Of a DNA stretch of 64,000 bases, positions 9,640 through 18,873 are shown piece after piece. The stretch is from Karstenula rhodostoma CBS 690.94 (taxonomy: Eukaryota > Ascomycota > Dothideomycetes > Pleosporales > Didymosphaeriaceae). The translations under genes and the position numbers were made by a program. The DNA lies in assembly GCA_010093485.1 (NCBI GenBank), contig MU001503.1, positions 1,075,132 to 1,139,131 on the forward strand. The letters are read 5' to 3'. The notes beneath the pieces are model-generated. The model saw only the letters and a list, made by a program, of their open reading frames with translations, was not told where the DNA came from and did no database searches. Each line of letters starts with the position of its first letter. The first letter of the stretch is position 1.

Positions 9640-9988
9640 TCAATTCGTTCGCGGCCATCTGTAGCCTGCCGGCACGTTCTTGGTGTTACAGTACAACATG
9701 CCGTTGCTCATGATACAGGCTATATGACGTTAGTCCACCCAAGAGCATCGAAATATAGGAGCGTTGGGCTTACTTGGTTCCTGTCCTCGTCGCTCCATGC
9801 GTGGCCATTTGTAACCTTCAGGCACGTTCTGGGCGTTGCAGTATATCATACCGTTGTTGGTGATACAAGCTACGTTGTTGGTTAATTGAACAGGGCAAGG
9901 GGACGTACTTACGAGGAGACACCGGTGCCGCAATAGCAGAGGAGGTGGCAAGGGACAAGGAGAGGAGAGTGACAATAGTGGAACGCAT
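9640..9988 (-). CDS. Small secreted protein with two copies of a Cys motif from a duplicated exon (83 aa)
   Basis: Three exons on the minus strand: 9988-9913, 9869-9774 and 9719-9640, with introns of 43 and 54 bp, both phase 1 and both starting GTAAG. Exon 1 is a signal peptide (MRSTIVTLLSLSLATSSAIA, then APVSP). Exon 2 encodes CITNNGMIYCNAQNVPEGY then KWPR. Exon 3 encodes CIMSNGMLYCNTKNVPAGY then RWPR and stops after TN. The repeat pattern is C-I-x-x-N-G-M-x-Y-C-N-x-x-N-V-P-x-G-Y-x-W-P-R. Matching phase and position show that a symmetrical exon was duplicated. Each unit has two Cys that could pair. I do not recognise the family. Agreement of the two repeats through the splice sites is strong support for the model. 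Confidence 0.75.
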
Positions 9989-10769
9989 GCTGGATTGAAT
10001 GGATTGGTCCAGGTGGAATTTGATGAGGTTGATTGTGTGGGTTGAGTAGACAACTGACTTCAAGAAGGGATGTGAGATATGCGAGTTCTTCTGACAAAGG
10101 TAAGGAGGTAATAAGTAGTCTATTCATAATGGCACAAACGACAACAGGGGGCCAATCCATCGGGCAAGTTGAGGCATAGCACGGAGAACGTTTTGATTCT
10201 CCATTAGTATGAAACACAAAGGACAAGGCCTATTTTCGAGAGTCTCGGATACCGGTGTCATGTGCATTGTCTATAGAGGCAATCGTCACCTTTTCCGGCG
10301 GCGTGGTCCACCTTCGCCCCCATGAGTGGCACCTTCTCAAGGAGCAGACTTGTGGCGCGGTACATGGACTCCGATTTGCACCGCATTGCACGAATCGCGG
10401 GACATGTTCCATAGTATCGCAAAGGAGAATAGCTTCTCAAGGAAATGAGTCGTGCGAAAAGGTAGGATGCAAGTTGGTTGAGGTGGGGCGCCTTACCTGG
10501 GCACGGACATTTACACGTGATCGCGCGAAGCCGCGTTTCGATGGTACCTGCCGCTACCACTCTGCCCTTTCGCTGTGGGACGTAGCGCAGCGAGAGCACC
10601 TGTACTTTAGGATGTGTTCTCTTATGGAGAAGATGCCTGGCTCTCTTCACACTTCACCTCGATCACGGATCTCCCTCTTGACTTGACGCTTGTTTCGCGT
10701 TGCGTCATCGATCGACGCCACTTTCGCCCTTGGTTTCGCGCGCTCGAGCGATCGCACCATGCGCCAACG
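9989..10769. other. Intergenic between secreted protein gene and HRQ1
   Basis: Divergent upstream region of the secreted protein gene and the helicase gene. Open frames here are unconvincing. The frame continuing upstream of the HRQ1 ATG has no credible start. Confidence 0.4.
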
Positions 10770-13700
10770 ATGCCGCAATTGAAGGCAGCAACGGTTTCCA
10801 ACCAAGTTATACGAAAGCGCAAACGAAAAGTTCCCGAAGATGAATCACCGCAGCCGGACGAAGACGTAGTCGAAACCACCACGACAACCACGGTACCCAC
10901 AAAGACGCACGACGGCGGGAAGAAAACCCGAAGGACACCAAAGAAGAGCGATGGGACGGGCAAGCCCTCGTTGAGCCGTGCGGGCTCGTCGAAAATCGTG
11001 GAAACAATCATACCATGGCCAGAGCATTTCACAAGGCTGGCTCAGGTATTCCGCGCGCTGAACCTCGTCTACACCTTCTGCTGTACGCGGAAGCACCTCG
11101 CGACGACTCTGGACAACCTGAAGAGCACCGTGGAGGCCAACATCCAGCGCGAGCTGGTGGTTGAGGATGTGGCGCAGATAACGGCATTGATCCCAAAGGC
11201 CATCAACTTCACCTATGTCGACGAAGCTATGCTGCAGGTCAACTTGGTGAGCGCGGAGGAGAATGCAAAGGGCAGAAACGCCAGAGACTTCTTCGTCCCA
11301 GATCCCCAGCTGGATAAGCACGGCCACAAGGAGGTGTTGCTGTTCGAGTTCATCGACGGGGAGTTGAAACGGCAGGTTCAGCATGCGAAAACCGGCGAGC
11401 CTACCAAGACATTCCAGCGGCTGAGGAACGAAGACCTGAAGATGCCAGTCTTCAGCCAGAAGCAGATGATGAAGCACATCGAGAAACGGAACACCAAGTT
11501 CACGTCGGCAGTCAACGCTTTTCTCAACCAGTGTGGTGATGAAGGACGGGACGCAGTAACCCATCTGCAACAAATATCTCTAGCTCACATTCCAGAGCCT
11601 TCAGAGAGCAGGTCGGGTACACCAGGCCCGGAGAGGTCTCTGCTACCGCCAACCATACCTTCGGAGCGCAAGGCCATCCCCGAAATAATTGAAGAGATCA
11701 CAACCCTGGACTGGTACAGTGGGCAAGTCGTTCCGGACGGGCACCGCGTGTTCGATCCTCAGCCTCCGATATATGGCGAACTCAATTTCCAGATGTCGCA
11801 GAGCCTCGTCAATGCACTATACAACACGCGAAATATCGAACAGATGTATGCGCACCAGGCCGAAGCGATCAATAACCTCTATGAAGGGCACAACGTGATT
11901 GTGTCAACATCTACAAGTTCTGGAAAGTCGTTGATATACCAAATCCCAGTATTGCACCAGCTGGAGCATGATATCAATACTCGAGCAATGTACATCTTCC
12001 CCACGAAAGCGTTAGCGCAAGACCAAAGACGCAGCCTGAAAGAGATGCTGCGCTTCATGGACGGCTTGCAAGACCTCGTTGTGGAGACGTTCGATGGGGA
12101 CACGCCGATGCCAGATCGGAACTACATCCGTGACGAGGCTCGCATCATCTTCACAAATCCGGATATGCTTCACATCACCATTTTGCCACAAGAAGAGGCT
12201 TGGCGATCATTTCTGCAAAACCTGAAGTTTGTTGTTGTAGATGAGCTCCATGTGTACAACGGTCTATTTGGAGCGCATGTCGCATTGATCATGAGGCGTC
12301 TGCGCAGAATATGCGCTGCCCTGGGGAACCACCACGTCAAGTTCATTTCATGTTCAGCGACTGTTGCAAACCCGGAAGCGCATATGAAAACTATCTTCGG
12401 CGTCGAAGAGGTTAAATTGACAGATTTCGACGGTTCACCTTCGGGGAGAAAAGAGTTCCTGTGCTGGAACACACCTTTCAGGGATCCCGGTGATCCTACT
12501 TCGGGGCGTGGTAATACCATGGCCGAGTCGGCGAAGCTTTTCTGTCAACTTATCCTGCGAGGCGTCCGAGTCATTGCTTTCTGTCGCATCAGGAAACAGT
12601 GCGAGGTTCTGCAAGCGGCGATCAAAACCGAGCTGCAAGAGCTGGAGCGACCGGAAGTCATAGCGAGGGTCATGTCGTATCGAGGTGGGTATACACCTCA
12701 AGATCGACGGCAGATAGAGCGCGAGATGTTCGACGGAAAGCTTGTCGGGATTGTCGCGACAAGCGCCTTAGAGCTTGGTGTCGACATCGGCTCGCTTGAT
12801 GCTGTCATTACAGTTGGATTCCCATACACTATCGCAAACCTCCGTCAGCAGAGTGGTCGCGCTGGTCGAAGAAATAAAGACTCTCTATCTGTGCTCGTTG
12901 GCGACTGTTTTCCGACGGACCAATTCTACATGTCAAACCCTGATGAGATCTTCACAAAGCCTAATTGCGAGCTACAAGTCGACCTGGAGAATATCCTTGT
13001 TCTCGAAGGTCACATTCAGTGTGCCGCTTACGAGATGCCGATCAATGCAGAAGCCGACAGAGCCTATTTTGGTCCCCTTCTCCCGAACATCGCACGAAAG
13101 CGCATGCGTAAGGGACCCGACGGTTTTTTCCACTGCGACTCCCGATTTCTCCCCCAGCCTTCGCGTCACGTAGCTATCCGTGATACAGAGGATACGCACT
13201 TTGCCATTATCGACATTACGCACGGCAACAACACCGTTCTCGAAGAGCTAGAAGCCTCGCGCGCGTTCTTCACTATCTACGAAGGCGGCATCTTTCTTCA
13301 TCAGGGAAACACCTATCTCATCAAGGAATTCAGCCAAGAGCGTATGATTGCAAAGGTAGAATATGTGAAGGTGGACTGGACTACTCAGCAACGCGACTTC
13401 ACAGACATTGATCCCGTAGAAACACACGCCATCCGTCGCATCCCAAATTCCCGTTCCAGAGCGTTCTACGGCCCTATCAAGATCAAGCAAGTTGTGTTCG
13501 GATTCTTTAAGGTCGACAAGAAAAGACGTATATTGGATGCTGTTGAAGTTGACAATCCACCCATCATATTGTACAGCAAAGGCATGTGGCTCGATGTACC
13601 CAAGACCGCGCTGGACATTCTCAACGAGCGGAGGTTGAATATAGCGGCTGCGATCCATGCTGCCGAACACGCGATCCTCTCGCTGATGCCCAACTTCGTC

Positions 13701-14231
13701 ATCAGCATGCCAGGGGATGTGCGCACGGAATGCAAAGTCGCCATCAAGGAGTTCGCAAAGCGCGAGACGCAGCGGAAACGACCTGCGCGACTTACCTTCT
13801 ACGATGCAAAGGGCGGAGCCTCAGGCTCTGGCATATCGACCAAGGCTTTTGAATTCATAGATACGCTGCTGGAGCAGGCTTGCAAAAGAGTGGAAGCATG
13901 TCATTGTTTAGAAGGGTGTTTGGAGTGCTGTTGCGACGAGGCGTGTAAACAGGCGAACCAGGTCATGAGCAAAGCGGGCGCGTTAGTTGTCATCATGTGT
14001 CTTTTGGGAAGGGACAAGGATATTGACATTGACGCATTGCCCTACGGTGATGAAGAGGTTTCCCCCGCGGGAATCGAGACCATTGTTCCTGCCGAGGAGG
14101 TGCGCATGGTGCGCGGCAGGTTCGTGGATGGCGTGTTCATCAAGAACGAGCCTGAGGATGAAGAGGACCAATTCTCAAAGAGTGTTAGTTTGTTTGGAGG
14201 GGAAAGGAAGTTCATAGGGGTGCATCGGTAG
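10770..14231 (+). CDS. HRQ1: RecQ4-like ATP-dependent 3'-5' DNA helicase HRQ1
   Basis: Intronless, 1153 residues from the ATG at 10770 (MPQLKAATVSNQ); the upstream extension opens with GTG and is ignored. After a basic, disordered N-terminus come the helicase motifs: YAHQAEAINNL, STSTSSGKSLIYQIP (Walker A), FPTKALAQDQ, VVVDELHVYNG (DExH type), SCSATVANP, then in lobe 2 ATSALELGVDIGSLDAV and QQSGRAGRR. The C-terminus has the DUF1998 cysteine cluster CHCLEGCLECCCDEAC. This is the order seen in Hrq1, the fungal RecQ4 relative that unwinds DNA in interstrand crosslink repair and telomere upkeep in the nucleus. No defects seen. It is a conserved gene placed inside a variable region. Confidence 0.95.
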   Translation: MPQLKAATVSNQVIRKRKRKVPEDESPQPDEDVVETTTTTTVPTKTHDGGKKTRRTPKKSDGTGKPSLSRAGSSKIVETIIPWPEHFTRLAQVFRALNLVYTFCCTRKHLATTLDNLKSTVEANIQRELVVEDVAQITALIPKAINFTYVDEAMLQVNLVSAEENAKGRNARDFFVPDPQLDKHGHKEVLLFEFIDGELKRQVQHAKTGEPTKTFQRLRNEDLKMPVFSQKQMMKHIEKRNTKFTSAVNAFLNQCGDEGRDAVTHLQQISLAHIPEPSESRSGTPGPERSLLPPTIPSERKAIPEIIEEITTLDWYSGQVVPDGHRVFDPQPPIYGELNFQMSQSLVNALYNTRNIEQMYAHQAEAINNLYEGHNVIVSTSTSSGKSLIYQIPVLHQLEHDINTRAMYIFPTKALAQDQRRSLKEMLRFMDGLQDLVVETFDGDTPMPDRNYIRDEARIIFTNPDMLHITILPQEEAWRSFLQNLKFVVVDELHVYNGLFGAHVALIMRRLRRICAALGNHHVKFISCSATVANPEAHMKTIFGVEEVKLTDFDGSPSGRKEFLCWNTPFRDPGDPTSGRGNTMAESAKLFCQLILRGVRVIAFCRIRKQCEVLQAAIKTELQELERPEVIARVMSYRGGYTPQDRRQIEREMFDGKLVGIVATSALELGVDIGSLDAVITVGFPYTIANLRQQSGRAGRRNKDSLSVLVGDCFPTDQFYMSNPDEIFTKPNCELQVDLENILVLEGHIQCAAYEMPINAEADRAYFGPLLPNIARKRMRKGPDGFFHCDSRFLPQPSRHVAIRDTEDTHFAIIDITHGNNTVLEELEASRAFFTIYEGGIFLHQGNTYLIKEFSQERMIAKVEYVKVDWTTQQRDFTDIDPVETHAIRRIPNSRSRAFYGPIKIKQVVFGFFKVDKKRRILDAVEVDNPPIILYSKGMWLDVPKTALDILNERRLNIAAAIHAAEHAILSLMPNFVISMPGDVRTECKVAIKEFAKRETQRKRPARLTFYDAKGGASGSGISTKAFEFIDTLLEQACKRVEACHCLEGCLECCCDEACKQANQVMSKAGALVVIMCLLGRDKDIDIDALPYGDEEVSPAGIETIVPAEEVRMVRGRFVDGVFIKNEPEDEEDQFSKSVSLFGGERKFIGVHR

Positions 14232-15175
14232 CCTTCAATTGCGCACGTGGCGAACAATAAGACGATGCGACTTTGTCATTGGCACGCCACGCTTGATCGG
14301 AAACCATTTTCCGAGTCTGATCGACTGCAACCCTGCCTTTCCACGAGTTCCAATTTCAGTTCACGACGGAGCGTTCATGAATTCTCAGCAAAGCTTTTAC
14401 GAGGACAATATTGAATCATAACGGGGGCCAGCTGATGGAAGAGAACGATACTACATACAGGAACAACTCAGGTGAGATGACTGTCGGCATACCTGGCTAA
14501 AATTGGGCATGCGGTGAACCAGCCAAGCGAACGATACCCCGATCCATCCCAGCGTGGAGTGGCCGTGTGAATGCGACTCTAACCGCGAACACTTGGACTG
14601 GATAGACAGACAATCATGCGACTCGTAAGCTTACAAGACGCCAAGGTCCAGCATTGGATATACCTAGTATGTCAGGGCAAGAACTTGCTACTGAGACATC
14701 CAAACCGTGAGGATTAGCACGCTCAGTTGAACGTAATCAGGAAAGATGTCTTATGGAGCATACTTTGACCACTTTCCAGGCCAATATGTTTGCCAATCAA
14801 AGTTTACAAAGCCCAAGAAATGGTCGTGCCACGTTCGGACCTGCGAATACTCGGCACAGACGGCCCAACCGGCTATTTCGCGAAACATTGAGCGCCAATG
14901 TATCCGAACAGCCACGAAAGGCTAGCGCACTCGAGCTTATGCATCCCTATGGGATCAAGCTCTCGTATCGATTCCCGACGCACGCGGTGTCAATATTCCA
15001 AGACGCCGAGGACCTTTTTCGTCGTATTCATACGCTGACGCTTCGATGTCTTCTTGGATTATGGATTAAATAGCCTCCATTCTTGCAGCAACCTCTACAG
15101 TCCCTCACTCACCAGTGGAAAGGGAACAAGTTACATATAATTTCTAATACATTCATCTTTGCTTTCAAAAACAAG
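14232..15175. other. Intergenic upstream of tyrosinase
   Basis: Contains the HRQ1 3' flank and the tyrosinase promoter. A 106-codon frame at 14753-15073 has no recognisable features and is probably chance. Confidence 0.4.
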
Positions 15176-16228
15176 ATGATCAAACTAGTCCTTTTCGCAA
15201 GCCTTCTCGCAGGCGCAACCGCGACCGTGCTACCCCGAAGCGACATCCCCACGGGAGCTCCAGCACTCCCTCTTTCAGCATTCAATACTAGGCCCCACCG
15301 CGTGTTCTCTCCCGAAGAGCTCGTGGCCATCGTGGATAACGGTACCCAGCATGGCCCCGAGTCTGACTTCCAAGGCATCCAGGCGACATGTAGCAACACC
15401 CGCACACGTCCAGAATGGCACAGAACATCCGATGCATTTAAGCAGAAGTTCGTCGACGCGATCAAATGCCTCTTCACGCGGCCTAGCAAAGGAAATTATC
15501 CTGGCTCGCGCAACCGTTATGAGGACTTTGTGCAAGTCCACCAAACCGTCGCGCTCAATGTGCACAGTCAGGGCAGACTTAATGCTAAGTTCCTGGTCTG
15601 GCACCGCGCATACCTGTGGGCGTTTGAGGAGGCGCTCCGCGGCGAGTGCGGCTACTCAGAAAGCCTTCCCTGGTTCGACGAGACGCTGTATCCCGGCCGC
15701 TTCTCACAGTCGTCCGTCTTCAGCAGCAAGTGGCTCGGCGCGATAAACGTGAAGGGGAGATGCGTCACCGACGGACAATTCGCCAATCTCGCGCTGAACG
15801 TCGGGCCGGGAAGTGGCAACCAGTACCACTGCCTTACACGCAACGGTGACGCTTCATCCACAGGGCTATGCACCTCAGCAAATGTAGAAATCTGCCAGCG
15901 TGCAAACGACTACCAAGTTTTCGCGCAATGTGAAGAGATGGGTTTGCATGCGTACGGCCATCTCGGAACGGGCGGTGAGATGAATGACTTCTATGCCAGT
16001 CCTAACGATCCGGTGTTCTGGCTTCACCATGGCATGGTCGATCGGCACTTTCGGATTTGGCAGAACGATGACGGAAACCGTGTCAACTATGTTAATGGAC
16101 CGGGGCGGGATGGGAAGACGCTGACGATGGATACGCCGATTTATCTGAATGGTTTGAAGCCTGATCTCAAGATTCGAGACGTTATGAATACCCTGGGTGG
16201 GTTTTTGTGTTACAGGTACGATTATTAG
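15176..16228 (+). CDS. Secreted tyrosinase / polyphenol oxidase-like type-3 copper protein
   Basis: Single exon, 350 residues from the ATG at 15176. A signal peptide (MIKLVLFASLLAGATATVLP) directs it to the secretory path. Copper site A shows His at about 122 (VQVHQ), 130 (NVHSQ) and 143 (VWHRAYLWAFE). Site B shows GLHAYGHLGTGG and DPVFWLHHGMVDR. So all six expected His ligands are present. Paired Cys residues are frequent, as in secreted tyrosinase-like proteins. It is short, without the long C-terminal lid of mushroom tyrosinase, like many fungal secondary-metabolism tyrosinases. Such enzymes hydroxylate or oxidise phenols to quinones. Its neighbours (LanC-like gene, polyketide synthase relic, enoyl reductase) suggest, but do not prove, a role in a small-molecule or peptide pathway. 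Confidence 0.9.
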   Translation: MIKLVLFASLLAGATATVLPRSDIPTGAPALPLSAFNTRPHRVFSPEELVAIVDNGTQHGPESDFQGIQATCSNTRTRPEWHRTSDAFKQKFVDAIKCLFTRPSKGNYPGSRNRYEDFVQVHQTVALNVHSQGRLNAKFLVWHRAYLWAFEEALRGECGYSESLPWFDETLYPGRFSQSSVFSSKWLGAINVKGRCVTDGQFANLALNVGPGSGNQYHCLTRNGDASSTGLCTSANVEICQRANDYQVFAQCEEMGLHAYGHLGTGGEMNDFYASPNDPVFWLHHGMVDRHFRIWQNDDGNRVNYVNGPGRDGKTLTMDTPIYLNGLKPDLKIRDVMNTLGGFLCYRYDY

Positions 16229-16580
16229 AGAGGTAATACTCATTTTTGGATCTCCTGATTCGACCTTGTTTCGCACCGGCCGTGAATTGTCGAATGGAAA
16301 TGCTTGTTCGCTTGACATCACTCTGCGTTGGTGTAGAACTATCGCATGAGAGGTCTGTAGCGATGATTCCAGAAAAGTACGCTAACCTCATTGGGACTGC
16401 CGAGGAGCTTAGCATGAAGGGAACGGCCTGGTCGTCGTCTACGTTGGTTTTCTGAGGCTCCTCACCTCTTATCAGTGGCAGCCTATCTAGGCAACCATAT
16501 TAACGTATCCAATTTTCCAGTCAAAAATCCGGCTGAACTCCTGAACCCGGTGTGGTCTACCGTATCTTAATTCACTCCAG
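16229..16580. other. Tyrosinase to LanC-like intergenic gap
   Basis: 352 bp between two same-strand genes; presumably the promoter of the LanC-like gene. No coding frame of note. Confidence 0.35.
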
Positions 16581-17651
16581 ATGGATGCTACTATTTCTTT
16601 TACGCCTCACGAGCACACTCCTCTGAGGACGCTGGAAAAAATCCCCAGAAAGCTCCTCGAAGAAAGTCTCACGGCCTTGGTCACATCATGGCCGCCACAA
16701 AAAGCATCGCAAGGGACTTGCATGGGCTTTTACCAGGGACCAACATCGATCGCGTATCTCTTCTTTCATCTGTCAAAAAGCCACCCCCAGCTTGACGTCC
16801 AGGGCAAAACACCATCGGCGTGGTTCCAAGACTATTTCGACCATGCACCAGAGTCAAACGTTGACGAATCCTCGTTCGGGATCGCGAGTGAATACTACTG
16901 TCGCTTGGCATTAGAAGCAGCACACACTCAAGATACGGCACCTTTCCTGGGTGCGATACAAACAATCAAACTAAACGATGTGCAAGAAGTCCTACTTGGG
17001 AGCGCGGGCCTACTGGCTCTTCTCCGCTTCGTCAAAACATTCGTGCCCAGTGCTACGGAGAAAATCAACGATGCAATCCAGACAGTCATCGACCACATCA
17101 ATAAATCCCCCTGGCTTTTCCACGGCAGAGAGTACACGGGTGCCGCACACGGCAACATTGGCATCATCACGCAAGTGTGTCTCTCCGGCGGCGCGTCTAC
17201 TGTTGCCGACCGGCTATCCACCTTCCTGGATCTGCAGCAAAAAGATGGAAATTGGCATAGTACTACCGATCGCAAGCACGAGCATATGCAATGGTGTCAT
17301 GGCGTTTCTGGATGTATCATTTCCCTCCTTGTCATCAAGAGGTACTTTCCGGAGCCGCTGGCGGGGAGGATACAAGCTGCTATTGAAAAAGGGCAACGGC
17401 TTATATTTGAGGAAGGCATCATCAAGAAAGAACCGTGTTTGTGCCATGGTACTACCGGAAATGCATTAGCGCTAGACACGGGTGAAAGAAACCATCTTCT
17501 GAGCTTTGCGACGCCGGGGCTGGTTGCGAAGAGTGAGTGGGAGGGTTCATCTGATCCAGCGGGACTGTACTGTGGGGAGGCAGGGAGAGCTTGGGTGTGG
17601 GCTATGTTGGATGGTGGACGGGAGGGGCTTCCTGTATATACTGATGTTTAG
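16581..17651 (+). CDS. LanC-like protein with intact zinc ligands
   Basis: Single exon, 356 residues from the ATG at 16581. It belongs to the lanthionine synthetase C-like (LanC/LANCL) alpha-toroid family: repeated G-rich turns (CMGFYQGPTSIAYLFFHL, LLGSAGLLALLRF, AAHGNIGIITQVCL) with the zinc ligands Cys239 in QWCHGVSG and Cys288-His289 in CLCHGTTGNA, and a final YCGEAGRAWVWAML turn. In bacteria LanC adds Cys to dehydroamino acids to make lanthionine. Eukaryotic LANCL proteins add glutathione to such sites. The fungal role is poorly known. It lies 352 bp after the tyrosinase gene on the same strand. No RiPP-like precursor was recognised close by. Conserved ligands argue it is active. Confidence 0.88.
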   Translation: MDATISFTPHEHTPLRTLEKIPRKLLEESLTALVTSWPPQKASQGTCMGFYQGPTSIAYLFFHLSKSHPQLDVQGKTPSAWFQDYFDHAPESNVDESSFGIASEYYCRLALEAAHTQDTAPFLGAIQTIKLNDVQEVLLGSAGLLALLRFVKTFVPSATEKINDAIQTVIDHINKSPWLFHGREYTGAAHGNIGIITQVCLSGGASTVADRLSTFLDLQQKDGNWHSTTDRKHEHMQWCHGVSGCIISLLVIKRYFPEPLAGRIQAAIEKGQRLIFEEGIIKKEPCLCHGTTGNALALDTGERNHLLSFATPGLVAKSEWEGSSDPAGLYCGEAGRAWVWAMLDGGREGLPVYTDV

Positions 17652-17754
17652 ACGGACACTGCGATGTATTGTTGAGTTTGCTCGCAACAGCTTCGAGGTA
17701 TTGTCGCCTACAAAAGGACTCGTGATTCAGGACTACCATACAATGTCTCAGTAT

Positions 17755-18690
17755 CTATTGGTGTTGTTGCAATAGCACTCGTCCGATGGTCTCCACGACC
17801 GTATGAACCTGCGTTCTCTTCTCCAATAAAATCGCAAAGGGCACATCCACCTTGAAGGCACGGTACATATCCGAGTGGAACTCGGTCGCTAACATGGACT
17901 CTATACCAAAATCTGCAAGGAGAGTGTCCATAGCGAGAGCTTCTTCGCCAACCAATAGCAACGACGCGATTGGCTTGGCCACAGTGGCCTGAATGACATC
18001 CAGAAGCGCTTCATTCGGTTTTTTTGAATCTCCGATCTCTGCCAGAGCGATTCTCACGGCCTGAGGTAGCTTCAGCCTTGCGTCGGCGCCATTGTTTCCT
18101 CCGAGCTCTCTGCAAACGCGCCTGCAATTTAGGTGCAGCCAGGGTCCTCTAGCATTTTTGTGCCTCGCATAAAGCCTTGGTCCCGGATTTTGTGGAAACT
18201 ATGCAGTTCCAAACCGGTCAAAATGTGGCCCTGCATCTGGTGTTCAAGCCCGAAGCCTTCGTCTACGGCTGCAGAAGGTGGAGAAGCGATGCCTGAGAAC
18301 TATATATTGATGATCTGCAGAAGCTCGGCTTCGGTAAACGGATACACAGCCTTGCGGAGCAATACGGCTTCTGTCTCCGGGTTCTTATGTAAGAAGCTAG
18401 CTTCCTAGATCATGCTGAGACTAAGCACGACTGTAGGGGGGCCGCGGCTCCGACGATATGAGCCGAAAGCGTCGAGGAATTCATCAGCCACGCAGTAGTT
18501 CCGACGCTGCCTGTGGTGGGGCTTAGCAATAAGAAGAAAACCAACTCAGAATCACATCCTGCTAGGACACGGTGAAGGTTCCAAGTTCCCTGGATCTTTA
18601 GGACAAGTCGGGCGTGCCAAGTGGAATTGTCTGTCCTTGGAAAGAGAAGCAACCAAAACAACATCACTATCGGGACAACGAATTTAGACA
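17755..18690 (-). pseudogene. Relic of a highly reducing polyketide synthase (KR-ACP end)
   Basis: Read on the minus strand, three frames in turn give the C-terminal end of a fungal highly reducing PKS. First comes a ketoreductase segment with KIQGTWNLHRVL and LSPTTGSVGTT, then after a frame change EFLDAFGSYRRSRG. Next comes NPETEAVLLRKAVYPFTEAE followed by an in-frame TAG, then LTGLELHSFHKIRDQGF. After a further frame change near 18128 comes an acyl-carrier domain containing ADFGIESMLATEF, where the Ser is the expected phosphopantetheine site, ending in VETIGRVLLQ. All upstream domains (KS, AT, DH, MT) are absent. This gene is dead and 5'-truncated. The neighbouring trans-enoyl reductase is a usual partner of such enzymes. 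Confidence 0.82.
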
Positions 18691-18873
18691 AATCACAGAA
18701 GGGGTGGTGTTTATGTGCTACAGACTGGCTCTTGCTTGAGTCCTATTCGCTAACGGAACAGTGTGTGACCTTTACTTTCTTTTCAGGAGAGTGTGGGTAT
18801 CAATCCAAAACTACATTTCTGACACGAGCTTGCTCAACTCTAGTCGTTCCATCTCGATATGACAATCCTTCAA

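Noticed and set aside
10255..10686. 143-codon frame ahead of HRQ1
   Set aside because: Another frame on the opposite strand covers the same bases; neither has motifs.
14753..15073. 106-residue frame upstream of the tyrosinase gene
   Set aside because: No signal peptide, motif or compositional sign of coding; probably chance.
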